The notes under the pieces were generated by a model. The model was not told the DNA's origin. It saw only the letters and a program-made list of their open reading frames with translations, and did not search any database. DNA of 64,000 bases from Burkholderia puraquae (GTDB lineage: Bacteria > Pseudomonadota > Gammaproteobacteria > Burkholderiales > Burkholderiaceae), in assembly GCF_002099195.1 (NCBI RefSeq), contig NZ_NBYX01000019.1:82139-146138 (forward strand). The letters are read 5' to 3'. The position numbers and the translations under genes are program-made. Numbering within the stretch: position 1 is the stretch's first letter; each line of letters begins with the position of its first letter. Positions 24,858 to 33,561 of this stretch are shown here, in pieces.

Positions 24858-25832
24858 TCAGCGCGCGATGCGGGCGATCTGCACGATCGTCGCGACCTGC
24901 CGGGCGACCGTGTCGGGCACCGGCAGCTCGCCCCGCAACACGGCGTCGGTCCACGCGGCCGTCGTGGCCGCATCGCGCGATTCGGGCAGGGCGACGGGCG
25001 GCGCATCGGTCGACGAGCGCTCGGCCTCGATCAGCGTGTCGCACACGCCGTCGTGCAGCCAGTCGACCTGCACCTGGCGCCGCGTATCGGCAACGGCTTC
25101 GCCCTCGGTGCCGCGTGCCAGCAGTGCGCCGCCGAGCGCGGCGTCCGGATGGTCGCGGAACAATTGAGCCAGGCTGTCGCGGTACGGCGGGTGCGTGTAG
25201 TTGACGAGCCGCAGGCCGGCCGGCGCGAACGGCTGCAGGATCTTCACGAGCGTGTGCGTCGAGTTGCGCACGCCGAGCACGCTGCGCATCGACAGCAGGT
25301 GTGCAATGCGCGGCGCCAGCACCTCGATCGGCGCGAACGCGACGCGGCGCTCGGCAAGCGTGTCCTCGATCGCGTCGTGCGACGTCGACGGCGCGAGCGA
25401 CAGCGCCGAGAAAATCTCGGCGCTCGTCACGCGGCCCGGATCGCGCTCGACGCCATGCACGAGCACCGGCACGCCTTCGCGCGCGAGCAGCAGCGCGAGC
25501 AGCGGTACGAGGTTCGCCTGCTTGCGCGCGCCGTTGTAGCTCGGGATCGATACGGGGCGAAACGCGGCGTCCTGCACGTGCACCGGCTCGAACGACGCCT
25601 GCGCGGCGGCGAGCATCGCGGCCAGCTCGTCGGCGGATTCGCCCTTCAGCCGATACGCGATCAGGATCGCGCCGAGTTCGACGTCCGACACGCGCGCGTC
25701 GAGCATCGCGCGATAGAGTTCGAACGTGTCCTCGGCGGACAGCGCGCGTGCGCCGTGCGGGCCGCGGCCGATCTCCTTGATGAAACGGGCGCACGGGAAC
25801 GGAACGGCGGCGGGATCGTGGGAAGCGGTCAT
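24858..25832 (-). CDS. ybiB: YbiB/TrpD2-family DNA-binding protein
   Basis: The 324-residue protein resembles anthranilate phosphoribosyltransferase but belongs to the YbiB (TrpD2) branch, which binds nucleic acids and in E. coli is linked to the LexA regulon. Typical parts are FIKEIGRGPHGARALS near the start, the N-terminal helical domain, SIPSYNGARKQANLVPLLALLL (about 94-115), and RSVLGVRNSTHTLVKILQPF (about 176-195). I use ATG 25832, with ATG 25859 as an alternative; neither has a clear ribosome site. It is upstream of leuA on the same strand but outside the leu promoter. I see no LexA box. Confidence 0.87.
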   Translation of the reverse strand: MTASHDPAAVPFPCARFIKEIGRGPHGARALSAEDTFELYRAMLDARVSDVELGAILIAYRLKGESADELAAMLAAAQASFEPVHVQDAAFRPVSIPSYNGARKQANLVPLLALLLAREGVPVLVHGVERDPGRVTSAEIFSALSLAPSTSHDAIEDTLAERRVAFAPIEVLAPRIAHLLSMRSVLGVRNSTHTLVKILQPFAPAGLRLVNYTHPPYRDSLAQLFRDHPDAALGGALLARGTEGEAVADTRRQVQVDWLHDGVCDTLIEAERSSTDAPPVALPESRDAATTAAWTDAVLRGELPVPDTVARQVATIVQIARIAR

Positions 25833-26026
25833 CGGGGCGTGGGGGCGGGCGGCCGGCATCGGGCCGCGCTGTGAGCGGTGAGGAATGCCCCGAGTATCGC
25901 ACGGGTGCGGCCGGCGCAAGCGAGGCCGCGCATCGCGGCGCGCTACACTCTGGTTCCCGGCGGTGCGCGCGCCGGCTGCGCCGCGCCCGTGCCGTCGCCG
26001 CCGAATACGACTACGAGAGACATCCC

Positions 26027-26671
26027 ATGAAGCTTTACAGCTATTTCCGCAGTTCCGCGTCGTACCGCGTGCGGATCGCCCTGAACCTGAAGCAGCTGCC
26101 GTTCGACTATGTCCCCGTGCACATGCTGCGCGACGGCGGCGAGCAACTGAAGGACGCGTACCGCGTGCTGAATCCGGATGCGGTCGTGCCGACGCTGCTC
26201 GACGGCGACGCGACGCTGCAGCAGTCGCTTGCGATCATCGAATATCTCGAGGAAACCCATCCTGAGCCGGCGCTGCTGCCGAAGCAGCCGGTCGATCGTG
26301 CGTATGTGCGCGCGGTCGCGCTGCAGATCGCATGCGAAATCCATCCGCTCAACAACCTGCGCGTGCTGAAGTACCTGAAGCACACGCTGAAGGTGCCGGA
26401 GGAGGCGAAGAACGCGTGGTACCGGCACTGGATCGAGGCGGGCTTCGAAACGCTCGAGACGCGTCTCGCGAGCGATCCGCGCACCGGCAAGCTGTGCTTC
26501 GGCGACACGCCGACGCTTGCCGACGTGTGCCTCGTGCCGCAGGTGTTCAATGCGAACCGCTTCTCGATCGACACGACGCGCTATCCGACGATCCAGCGGA
26601 TCGTCGACCATGCGTCGACGCTCGACGCGTTCAAGGCCGCCGAGCCCGGCGCGCAGCCCGACGCCGAATGA
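26027..26671 (+). CDS. maiA: Maleylacetoacetate isomerase (zeta-class glutathione transferase)
   Basis: The 214-residue protein begins MKLYSYFRSSASYRVRIALN, with the SSxSYRVRIALN glutathione-site motif of the zeta class (residues 9-20). A thioredoxin-fold N-terminal domain (1-80) is followed by the helical C-terminal domain with DTPTLADVCLVPQVFNANRF (about 162-181). It isomerises maleylacetoacetate to fumarylacetoacetate in tyrosine breakdown, using glutathione. Its usual neighbours (homogentisate dioxygenase, fumarylacetoacetase) are not in the window. The start is ATG 26027, weakly preceded by GAGAGA. Confidence 0.92.
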   Translation: MKLYSYFRSSASYRVRIALNLKQLPFDYVPVHMLRDGGEQLKDAYRVLNPDAVVPTLLDGDATLQQSLAIIEYLEETHPEPALLPKQPVDRAYVRAVALQIACEIHPLNNLRVLKYLKHTLKVPEEAKNAWYRHWIEAGFETLETRLASDPRTGKLCFGDTPTLADVCLVPQVFNANRFSIDTTRYPTIQRIVDHASTLDAFKAAEPGAQPDAE

Positions 26672-26710
26672 GCGCGATGCGCCCGGGGCATGCATGACCG
26701 GGCGCGCATG

Positions 26711-26734
26711 AAAAAGGGCGCCCGAAGGCGCCCT
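26711..26734 (-). terminator. Terminator of ftsY
   Basis: On the minus strand a perfect 8-bp stem (26715-26722 with 26727-26734) with a tetraloop is followed by TTTTT. It lies between the convergent genes ftsY and maiA and could also slow transcription from maiA. Confidence 0.88.
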
Positions 26735-26756
26735 GAGCGATGCGTGCCGGCGGTGT

Positions 26757-27911
26757 TCAGCCGAGCAGTGCGTCCGCGAATTCGACCGCGTTGAACGGCT
26801 GCAGATCCTCGACCTTCTCGCCGACGCCGATGAAGTAGACCGGCACCGGGCGCTGCCGCGCGATCGCCGCGAGAATCCCGCCCTTCGCGGTGCCGTCTAG
26901 CTTCGTGACGATGAGGCCCGTGAGGCCGAGCGCGTCGTCGAATGCCTTGACCTGCGTGAGCGCGTTCTGGCCGGTGTTCGCGTCGATCACCAGCAGCACT
27001 TCGTGCGGCGCGCTGTCGTGCGCCTTCGAGATCACGCGCTTCACCTTCTTCAGCTCTTCCATCAAATGGAGTTGCGTCGGCAGGCGGCCGGCCGTGTCGG
27101 CCATCATCACGTCGATCTTGCGCGCGCGCGCGGCGCTGACCGCGTCGAAGATCACCGCGGCCGGATCGCCGCTTTCCTGCTGCACGACCGTCACGTTGTT
27201 GCGCTCGCCCCAGACCGCCAGCTGTTCGCGCGCAGCTGCGCGGAACGTGTCGCCCGCGGCCAGCAGCACCGACTGGTCGAAGCTCTGCAGGTGCTTCGCG
27301 AGCTTGCCGATGCTGGTCGTCTTGCCCGCACCGTTCACGCCGGTGATCATCATCACGAGCGGCTGCGCGCGGCCGAGCGTCAGCGATTTCTCGAGCGGCG
27401 TCAGCAGCTCGACGAGCAGGTCGTGCAGCGCGGCCTTCACCTGCTGCGGGTCGGTCAGGCGGCCCGTGCGCACCTTTTCGCGCAGCGCGCCGAGCAGGTA
27501 CTCGGTCGCGTCGACGCCGGCGTCGGACATCAGCAGCGCGGTTTCGAGCTCCTCGTACAGATCCTCGTCGATCTTCGTGTTGACGAAGACGCCGGTGATG
27601 CTCGAGCCCGTCTTGGCTAGCCCCGTTTTCAGGCGCGCAAGCCACGATTTCTTCGCGGACGCGTCCTGCTGCGGCGGCGGGACGATTTCGACCGTCTCGA
27701 CGACTTCGTCGCGGCCGTCGTTGGTCGGCGTGACCGTCATCACGACGGCCGGCGCGGCCGGTTGCGCAGGCGCTTGCGGCACGTCGGCCGCAGGCGGGGC
27801 CTCGACCGCGGGCGCATCGGACGATTCGTCCGTTTGCGGCGCGTCGGCCGATTGCGATTCCGCCGGATCGGGCTCCTGCGTTTTCTTGAATCGTTTGAAG
27901 AAGCTGAACAT
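26757..27911 (-). CDS. ftsY: Signal recognition particle receptor FtsY
   Basis: The 384-residue GTPase has an acidic, low-complexity A domain (about 1-75) after the membrane-targeting start MFSFFKRFKK. The N domain follows (about 85-165), then the G domain with GVNGAGKTTSIGKLAK (about 185-200), DTAGR (about 265) and TKLDGTAKGG (about 330). It receives ribosome-SRP complexes at the inner membrane and works with Ffh. ATG 27911 is selected over a longer frame whose first 28 residues are not FtsY-like. It is divergent from rsmD, as is common in proteobacteria. Confidence 0.96.
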   Translation of the reverse strand: MFSFFKRFKKTQEPDPAESQSADAPQTDESSDAPAVEAPPAADVPQAPAQPAAPAVVMTVTPTNDGRDEVVETVEIVPPPQQDASAKKSWLARLKTGLAKTGSSITGVFVNTKIDEDLYEELETALLMSDAGVDATEYLLGALREKVRTGRLTDPQQVKAALHDLLVELLTPLEKSLTLGRAQPLVMMITGVNGAGKTTSIGKLAKHLQSFDQSVLLAAGDTFRAAAREQLAVWGERNNVTVVQQESGDPAAVIFDAVSAARARKIDVMMADTAGRLPTQLHLMEELKKVKRVISKAHDSAPHEVLLVIDANTGQNALTQVKAFDDALGLTGLIVTKLDGTAKGGILAAIARQRPVPVYFIGVGEKVEDLQPFNAVEFADALLG

Positions 27912-28127
27912 GGTCTGACGTCGGGAAGAGGGCGGGCCGCCGCCAGCGGCGGGGCACCGAATGGGCCGTTCTGCGTTCGCGCGGGCGCGGCGCACGGCGG
28001 CCGAAACCGTGCATTTTATCAGTGCGGCGTGGCGCTCGCGTCAGTGTGCGCCGCCGCTGTGGTAACGTGCGCCTGTTTAGCGGTGCGCCCCCGCGTGCAC
28101 CCGGTCCCTCCGTTGTCGATATTCCGT

Positions 28128-28742
28128 ATGTCCCGTTCCTCTCCCGGCCGCCCGGCGGCCCCTTCTGGCCGCGGCAAGCCGCACACGATCCGCATCATCG
28201 GCGGTGACTGGAAACGCACGCCGCTCGCGGTGCTCGATCTCGACGGCCTGCGGCCGACGCCCGATCGCGTGCGCGAGACGCTGTTCAACTGGCTCGGCCA
28301 GGATCTCGAAGGCTGGCGCTGCCTCGACCTGTTCGCGGGCACCGGCGCGCTCGGTTTCGAGGCTGCGTCGCGCGGCGCGGCGAGCGTCGTGATGGTCGAG
28401 CGCCATCCGCGCGCCGCGCAGCAGCTGCGTGCGATCAAGGACAAGCTCGGCGCGCGCGCCGTCGAGGTCGCGGAGGCGGACGCGTTGCGGCTCGCGGCCG
28501 GGCTCACGCCGGGCGCGTTCGACGTCGTGTTTCTCGATCCGCCGTTCGGCGATTCGGCCGCGCTCGAGCGCGCGGTCGCGCTGGCGGCGCCGCTCGTCGC
28601 GGCGGGCGGTGCGCTGTATGTCGAGACGGGGGCGGAACTCGATCCGGCCGAGCACGACGCGCTCGCCGGCTGGCAGGTCGTGAAGCACGGCAAGGCCGGT
28701 GCGGTTCACTATCATTTGCTGCGGCGCGAAAATGATGAATAA
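28128..28742 (+). CDS. rsmD: 16S rRNA (guanine(966)-N(2))-methyltransferase RsmD
   Basis: The 204-residue methyltransferase shows the RsmD opening HTIRIIGGDWKRTPL, the LRPTPDRVRETLFNWL block (about 40-55), the SAM-binding LDLFAGTGALGFEAASRGA (about 63-81) and the catalytic motif DPPF (about 135-138). It methylates G966 of 16S rRNA in the assembled 30S subunit. The start is ATG 28128; the longer frame runs antisense into ftsY. It begins a + strand group rsmD-coaD-ferredoxin. Confidence 0.94.
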   Translation: MSRSSPGRPAAPSGRGKPHTIRIIGGDWKRTPLAVLDLDGLRPTPDRVRETLFNWLGQDLEGWRCLDLFAGTGALGFEAASRGAASVVMVERHPRAAQQLRAIKDKLGARAVEVAEADALRLAAGLTPGAFDVVFLDPPFGDSAALERAVALAAPLVAAGGALYVETGAELDPAEHDALAGWQVVKHGKAGAVHYHLLRRENDE

Positions 28743-28853
28743 TGCGCGTTCCATACGAGGCGGCGCGCCGCAAAGGCGACGCATGCCCATCTCGGCAGCG
28801 GCGTGCGCATCGCACGGCTGCCATCCCGTTTGCGTGATGACAGGAGGAGCGAC

Positions 28854-29351
28854 ATGGTAGTCGCCGTGTATCCCGGTACGTTCGATCCGCTGACGCGCGG
28901 GCACGAAGACCTCGTGCGGCGTGCGTCGAGCATTTTTGATACGCTGGTGGTCGGGGTTGCCGACAGCCGCGCGAAAAAGCCGTTCTTCTCGCTGGAAGAA
29001 CGTCTGACGATTGCGAACGAGGTGCTCGGCCATTATCCGAACGTGAAGGTGATGAGTTTCACCGGTCTCCTGAAGGATTTCGTCCGCACCAACAATGCGC
29101 GCGTGATCGTGCGCGGCCTGCGCGCCGTGTCCGATTTCGAATATGAGTTCCAGATGGCGGGGATGAACCGCTACCTGCTGCCCGACGTCGAGACGATGTT
29201 CATGACGCCGTCCGATCAGTACCAGTTCATCTCGGGCACGATCGTGCGCGAAATCGCGCAGTTGGGCGGCGATGTCAGCAAGTTCGTGTTCCCGTCCGTC
29301 GAGAAGTGGCTGACCGAGAAAGTCACTGCGATGGGAGGCCCTGCCGCGTGA
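28854..29351 (+). CDS. coaD: Phosphopantetheine adenylyltransferase
   Basis: The 165-residue enzyme starts MVVAVYPGTFDPLTRGHEDL, with the GTFDPxTxGH nucleotidyltransferase motif (8-17). It ends with the ISGTIVREIAQLGG variant of the second ATP motif (about 127-140). It carries out the fourth step of coenzyme A synthesis, ATP plus 4'-phosphopantetheine to dephospho-CoA. ATG 28854 follows AGGAGG. The pairing with rsmD is common across bacteria. Confidence 0.97.
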   Translation: MVVAVYPGTFDPLTRGHEDLVRRASSIFDTLVVGVADSRAKKPFFSLEERLTIANEVLGHYPNVKVMSFTGLLKDFVRTNNARVIVRGLRAVSDFEYEFQMAGMNRYLLPDVETMFMTPSDQYQFISGTIVREIAQLGGDVSKFVFPSVEKWLTEKVTAMGGPAA

Positions 29352-29410
29352 CGCGGCGCCGGCCGGTTTCGTTGCGAAGCCGGCCGCTGGCCTGAAGAAG
29401 TGAGATCAGT

Positions 29411-29677
29411 ATGGCTTTGATGATTACCGACGAGTGCATCAATTGCGACGTGTGCGAGCCCGAGTGCCCGAACGGCGCGATTTCGATGGGCCCGGACATC
29501 TACGTGATCGACCCGAACAAGTGCACCGAGTGCGTCGGCCATTTCGACGAACCGCAGTGCCAGCAGGTATGTCCGGTCGAATGCATTCCGCGCGATCCGC
29601 AGCATGACGAATCGCACGCGCAATTGATGGAGAAGTATCACGCGTTGATCGCCGTGAAAGGCGACGACGCGTCGTGA
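29411..29677 (+). CDS. YfhL-type 2[4Fe-4S] ferredoxin
   Basis: The 88-residue ferredoxin has the first cluster motif CINCDVCEPECP (CxxCxxCxxxCP). The second is split by an insertion (CTECVGHFDEPQCQQVCP), the Alvin-type arrangement typical of YfhL-family ferredoxins. A helical C-terminal extension follows. It is a small cytosolic electron carrier; its partners cannot be read from the sequence. It is 59 bases after coaD and convergent with hisC. Confidence 0.93.
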   Translation: MALMITDECINCDVCEPECPNGAISMGPDIYVIDPNKCTECVGHFDEPQCQQVCPVECIPRDPQHDESHAQLMEKYHALIAVKGDDAS

Positions 29678-29759
29678 TCCGGCGGTGACGCGCGCCGGTT
29701 GATTGGCGAGCACGCGTTCCGCTTTCAGATCGGCGCCGTCCGGCGCCGGTTCTTCCGTA

Positions 29760-30827
29760 TCAGGCCAGCAGCTCGCGCAATGCCGCGACGAGCGCATCGC
29801 ATTCGGCATCGGTGCCGACCGTGATGCGCAGGTGCTGGTCGATCCGCGGCAGCCGGAAGTGCCGCACGAAAATCTCCCGTTCCTTCAGTTTCGCTGCGAT
29901 TTCACCCGCGTCGTGCGCGGGATGGCGCGCGAATACGAAATTCGCGGCCGACGGCACGATGTCGAAGCCGAGCGCGTCGAGCGCGTGCGTGAGCCGCGTC
30001 CGACTGTCGATCACGCGCCGGCAGGTGGCGTTGAAATAATCGGTATCTTCGTACGCGGCCTGCGCGGCGGCTTGCGCGAGCCGGTCGAGCGGGTACGAGT
30101 TGAAACTGTCCTTCACGCGGTTCAGCGCGTCGATCAGCGCTGCGTCGCCGAATGCGAAACCGACGCGCATGCCCGCAAGCGAGCGCGCCTTCGATGTCGT
30201 ATGCACGACGAGCAGGTTCGGGTAGCGGTCGATCAGCGTAATCGCGGACTGCGCGCCGAAATCGACATACGCCTCGTCGATCACGACGACCGATGACGGA
30301 TTCGCGGCCGCGATCCGTTCGATGTCCGCGAGCGGCAGCGCGCGCCCGGTCGGCGCATTCGGGTTCGGAAACAGCACGCCGCCGGCATCGTCGAGATAGT
30401 CGTCGACGCGGATCGAGAAGTCGTCCGCGAGCGGCACGATCGTCGTCTCGACGCCGTACAGGCGTGCATAGGTCGGATAGAAGCTGTACGTGATGTCGGG
30501 GAAGCGCAGCGGCCGGTCGTGCTTGAGCAGCGCCTGGAACGCATGCGCAAGCACCTCGTCGGAGCCGTTGCCGACGAACACCTGCTCGGGCTGGATGCGG
30601 TGATGCGCCGCGACCGTCTCGCGCAGCGCGCGTGCAACCGGGTCGGGATAGCGGCGCAGCGTGTCGCCGGTCTCGCCGAGTTCGCGCGCGATCGCCGCGA
30701 CGACGCGCGGCGACGGCGGATAGGGATTCTCGTTGGTGTTCAGCTTGACGGGGTGTGCGAGCGCGGGCTGCTCGCCCGGCACGTAAGGCACGAGTTGCTG
30801 AACGACGTCGCTCCAGTAACGGCTCAC
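29760..30827 (-). CDS. hisC: Histidinol-phosphate aminotransferase
   Basis: The 355-residue class II PLP aminotransferase begins with the HisC-like segment VKLNTNENPYPPSPRV (about 27-42). It contains FVGNGSDEVLAHAFQALL (about 84-101), NPNAPTGRALP (about 155-165) and the PLP lysine in HTTSKARSLAGMRVGF (about 209-224). It converts imidazole acetol phosphate to histidinol phosphate in histidine synthesis. It lies alone, downstream of pth, away from a his operon. Burkholderia genomes usually carry more than one HisC homologue. Confidence 0.93.
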   Translation of the reverse strand: MSRYWSDVVQQLVPYVPGEQPALAHPVKLNTNENPYPPSPRVVAAIARELGETGDTLRRYPDPVARALRETVAAHHRIQPEQVFVGNGSDEVLAHAFQALLKHDRPLRFPDITYSFYPTYARLYGVETTIVPLADDFSIRVDDYLDDAGGVLFPNPNAPTGRALPLADIERIAAANPSSVVVIDEAYVDFGAQSAITLIDRYPNLLVVHTTSKARSLAGMRVGFAFGDAALIDALNRVKDSFNSYPLDRLAQAAAQAAYEDTDYFNATCRRVIDSRTRLTHALDALGFDIVPSAANFVFARHPAHDAGEIAAKLKEREIFVRHFRLPRIDQHLRITVGTDAECDALVAALRELLA

Positions 30828-30941
30828 CGCTGGCTCCTGTCGGGCAAAGCGACCAGATTACCGCATGTGTGCGTACGGTGGGGCGGGCAGCGCCGCCCGG
30901 CGACACCGGACGGCTCGATGCACCGCCGCGGTGCGATGCGG

Positions 30942-31541
30942 TCAGTTGCGATGCAGCTGCATCGTCGCGCGGTCGAGCTCGCCCTTGACGACCATCGGCA
31001 TCACGGCGAGCGCGCGTTCGATCGACGCGTCGATCACGTCCTGTTCCTCGCGGCGCGGTGGCTTCAGCACGAAGTTCGCGACGTCGGGCTTCGCGCCGGC
31101 GCGCGCGCTTTCCGGAATCAGGTCGCGCGGATGGCCGATGCCGATCCGCAGCCGCCAGTATTGCTGCGACGACAGGTGCGCGGAGATGTCCTTCAGGCCG
31201 TTATGGCCGCCGCTGCCGCCGCCGAGCTTCAGCTTCACCGTGCCGGGCGGCAGGTCGAGCTCGTCGTGCGCGACGAGGATCTGGTCGGGCAGGATCTTGA
31301 AGAATTGCGCGAGCGCGACGACCGACTGGCCGGAGCGGTTCATGTAGGTCTGCGGCTCGAGCAGGTGGACTTCCTCGCCGTGCAGGCGCGCTTTCGCGTA
31401 GAAGCCGTGGAAGCGGCGTTCGTCGCGCAGCGTCGTGCCTGCTTCGCGGGCGAGCTGGTCGACCAGCCAGAAGCCGGCGTTGTGGCGCGTTGCGGTGTAT
31501 TCCGCCCCGGGATTGCCGAGGCCGACGATCAGTTTGATCAT
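30942..31541 (-). CDS. pth: Peptidyl-tRNA hydrolase
   Basis: The 199-residue enzyme has VGLGNPGAEYTATRHNAGF, with Asn10 and catalytic His20 at the same positions as in E. coli Pth. The HDELDLPPG motif lies near 92-100 and GGGSGGHNGLKDI near 107-119. It frees tRNA from peptidyl-tRNAs that drop off ribosomes. It follows rplY but is separated from it by a terminator, so its expression may depend on read-through or its own promoter. Confidence 0.97.
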   Translation of the reverse strand: MIKLIVGLGNPGAEYTATRHNAGFWLVDQLAREAGTTLRDERRFHGFYAKARLHGEEVHLLEPQTYMNRSGQSVVALAQFFKILPDQILVAHDELDLPPGTVKLKLGGGSGGHNGLKDISAHLSSQQYWRLRIGIGHPRDLIPESARAGAKPDVANFVLKPPRREEQDVIDASIERALAVMPMVVKGELDRATMQLHRN

Positions 31542-31578
31542 GACGTTTCGAAGGCGGCAACGGCCGCCTGGGCGCAGA

Positions 31579-31613
31579 AAAAGAAAAACCCGCCGGGCAA
31601 GCCGCGGCGGGTT
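31579..31613 (-). terminator. Terminator between rplY and pth
   Basis: On the minus strand a 9-bp stem (arms AACCCGCCG at 31587-31595 and CGGCGGGTT at 31605-31613) is followed by TTTTTCTTTTT. It closes the prs-rplY transcript. Confidence 0.88.
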
Positions 31614-31661
31614 GCGTCGACCGTTTCGTGAAACGGATCGATGGGGCGCGTAGGCAGCCGC

Positions 31662-32267
31662 TTAGGCAGCCGGCGTTTCGCCTTCTGCTGCGTCCGACAC
31701 GGCACCAGCCGGGACCGTCGCCGATGCGACAACCGGGTTTTCCGCGTCGATGTGTGCGACCAGCGCGACACCCTTCGGCAGCGTGATGTCCTTCGCGTGC
31801 AGCGATTGACCGGCTTCGATCTTCGACAGGTCGACTTCGAGGAACTCCGGCAGGTCGGCCGGCAGGCACTCGATTTCGATTTCCGTCGCGACGTGCGAAA
31901 CGATCGCGCTCGACAGCTTCACGGCCGGGCTGATTTCAGCGTTCAGGAAGTGCAGCGGTGCCTTCGTGTGCAGCTTCTTCTTCGCGTCAACGCGCTGGAA
32001 GTCCACGTGCAGCACCAGTTGCTTGAACGGGTGGTATTGCACGTCGCGCAGCAGAACCTGTTGCGACTGGCCAGCCACTTCGAGGTCGAGGATCGACGAG
32101 TGGAAAGCTTCCTTCTTCAGGGCGTGCCACAGGGCGTTGTGATCGAGTTCGATCTTTTGCGGGGCTGCTTCGCCACCGTAAACGATACCCGTGGTCTTAC
32201 CAGCGTTGCGCAGGCGGCGGCTCGCACCCGTACCTTGCTCTTGGCGCTCGAAAGCGACGACTTTCAT
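31662..32267 (-). CDS. rplY: 50S ribosomal protein L25/general stress protein Ctc
   Basis: The 201-residue protein is the two-domain form of L25: an N-terminal 5S rRNA-binding domain (about 1-95, starting MKVVAFERQEQGTGASRRLR) and the beta-barrel TL5/Ctc domain (about 98-180). An Ala-rich tail ends it. It binds 5S rRNA in the large subunit. ATG 32267 follows GGAG. Position between prs and pth is conserved in beta- and gamma-proteobacteria. Confidence 0.95.
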   Translation of the reverse strand: MKVVAFERQEQGTGASRRLRNAGKTTGIVYGGEAAPQKIELDHNALWHALKKEAFHSSILDLEVAGQSQQVLLRDVQYHPFKQLVLHVDFQRVDAKKKLHTKAPLHFLNAEISPAVKLSSAIVSHVATEIEIECLPADLPEFLEVDLSKIEAGQSLHAKDITLPKGVALVAHIDAENPVVASATVPAGAVSDAAEGETPAA

Positions 32268-32428
32268 GTGATTCTCCAATGGCTGCCCGCGACCAGGCAG
32301 TAAAACGGGGCCGTCAAACGGCGGCCCCCGATGAAACGGACGGGGTTTCGTCTATCCCGTCCGATTGTGCAAAAAGCGAAGCGTTGCCGCTTCGCTTTCT
32401 GCGCATGCTTTGTTCAGTCGATTCGCGA

Positions 32429-33385
32429 TCAGGATTCCGCGAACAGCGACATCACCGAATCACCGCGGCGGATCCGCGAGAACGTCTCGGCCAGCAGGCT
32501 CGCACTCGTCAGCGCGCGGATCTTCGAGCAGCCCAGCGATTCGGCGGACAGCGGGATCGTGTCGGTGACAACCAGCTCGTCGAGCGCCGACGCAGCGATG
32601 CGATCACCTGCGCCACCCGACAGCACCGGGTGCGTCGCGTAGGCGAATACCTGCTTCGCGCCGCGCTCCTTCAGCACTTGCGCGGCCTTGCAGAGCGTGC
32701 CTGCCGTATCGACCATGTCATCCATGATCACGCAGGTGCGGCCTTCGACTTCACCGATGATGTTCATCACTTCGGAGACGTTCGCCTTCGGGCGACGCTT
32801 GTCGATGATCGCGAGATCGCAGTTGAGCTGCTTCGCGAGTGCCCGGGCACGCACCACGCCGCCGACGTCCGGCGACACGACGAGCAGATCCGGGTAGTTC
32901 TGCTTGCGCAGGTCACCCAGCAGGATCGGCGTTGCGTAGATGTTGTCGACCGGGATGTCGAAGAAGCCCTGAATCTGGTCGGCGTGCAGATCCATCGTGA
33001 TGATCCGCTCGACGCCGGCGATTTCCAGCATGTTCGCGACGACCTTCGCCGAGATCGCGACGCGCGCCGAACGCGGGCGGCGATCCTGACGGGCATAACC
33101 GAAGTAGGGGATGGCTGCAGTGATCCGGCCGGCGGATGCGCGCTTGAGCGCATCGACCATGATCATCAGTTCCATCAGGTTGTCGTTCGCCGGTGCGCAC
33201 GTGGATTGCAGGACGAAGACGTCCTTGCCACGCACGTTTTCCTGGATCTCGACCTGGATCTCGCCGTCGGAGAAACGGCTGACCATTGCTTTGCCGAGGG
33301 GAATTCCAAGGATATTGACGACTTCCTGGGCGAGCGCGGGATTCGCGTTGCCAGTAAAAACCATCAGGCCGTCATGGCTGCTCAT
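32429..33385 (-). CDS. prs: Ribose-phosphate pyrophosphokinase
   Basis: The 318-residue enzyme makes PRPP from ribose-5-phosphate and ATP for nucleotide, histidine and tryptophan synthesis. Seen are FSDGEIQVEIQENVRGKDVF (about 38-57), the flexible-loop FGYARQDRRPRSARVAIS (about 99-116), DLHADQIQGFF (about 132) and the PRPP-binding VIMDDMVDTAGT (about 219-230). It lies directly downstream of tRNA-Gln and ahead of rplY. The arrangement ispE, tRNA-Gln, prs is conserved in related genera. Confidence 0.97.
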   Translation of the reverse strand: MSSHDGLMVFTGNANPALAQEVVNILGIPLGKAMVSRFSDGEIQVEIQENVRGKDVFVLQSTCAPANDNLMELMIMVDALKRASAGRITAAIPYFGYARQDRRPRSARVAISAKVVANMLEIAGVERIITMDLHADQIQGFFDIPVDNIYATPILLGDLRKQNYPDLLVVSPDVGGVVRARALAKQLNCDLAIIDKRRPKANVSEVMNIIGEVEGRTCVIMDDMVDTAGTLCKAAQVLKERGAKQVFAYATHPVLSGGAGDRIAASALDELVVTDTIPLSAESLGCSKIRALTSASLLAETFSRIRRGDSVMSLFAES

Positions 33386-33429
33386 CGTGCACCTGCTTCG
33401 GGCTTAGGCGGGAAATGCGGGAAAATTTT

Positions 33430-33506
33430 TGGCAGGGGAGGAAGGACTCGAACCCTCGCATGCCGGAATCAAAATCCGGTGCCTTGACCAACTTGGCGAC
33501 TCCCCT
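33430..33506 (-). tRNA. tRNA-Gln (anticodon TTG)
   Basis: The 77-base sequence, with CCA encoded, folds as a tRNA. The 7-bp acceptor pairs AGGGGAG with CTCCCCT. The anticodon stem CCGGA/TCCGG encloses TTTTGAT with anticodon TTG. A T-loop GGTTCGAGTCC is present. Discriminator base is G, as usual for tRNA-Gln. It lies between ispE and prs on the same strand. Confidence 0.97.
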
Positions 33507-33561
33507 ACACTTAACTGATAACTTCACCGGACTCGTGTAGGCCATCCGGCAAAGTAAAACT

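Noticed and set aside
29732..29754. GGCGCC/GGCGCC hairpin between the ferredoxin gene and hisC
   Set aside because: Short stem and only a broken T run (GGTTCTT); not convincing as a terminator.
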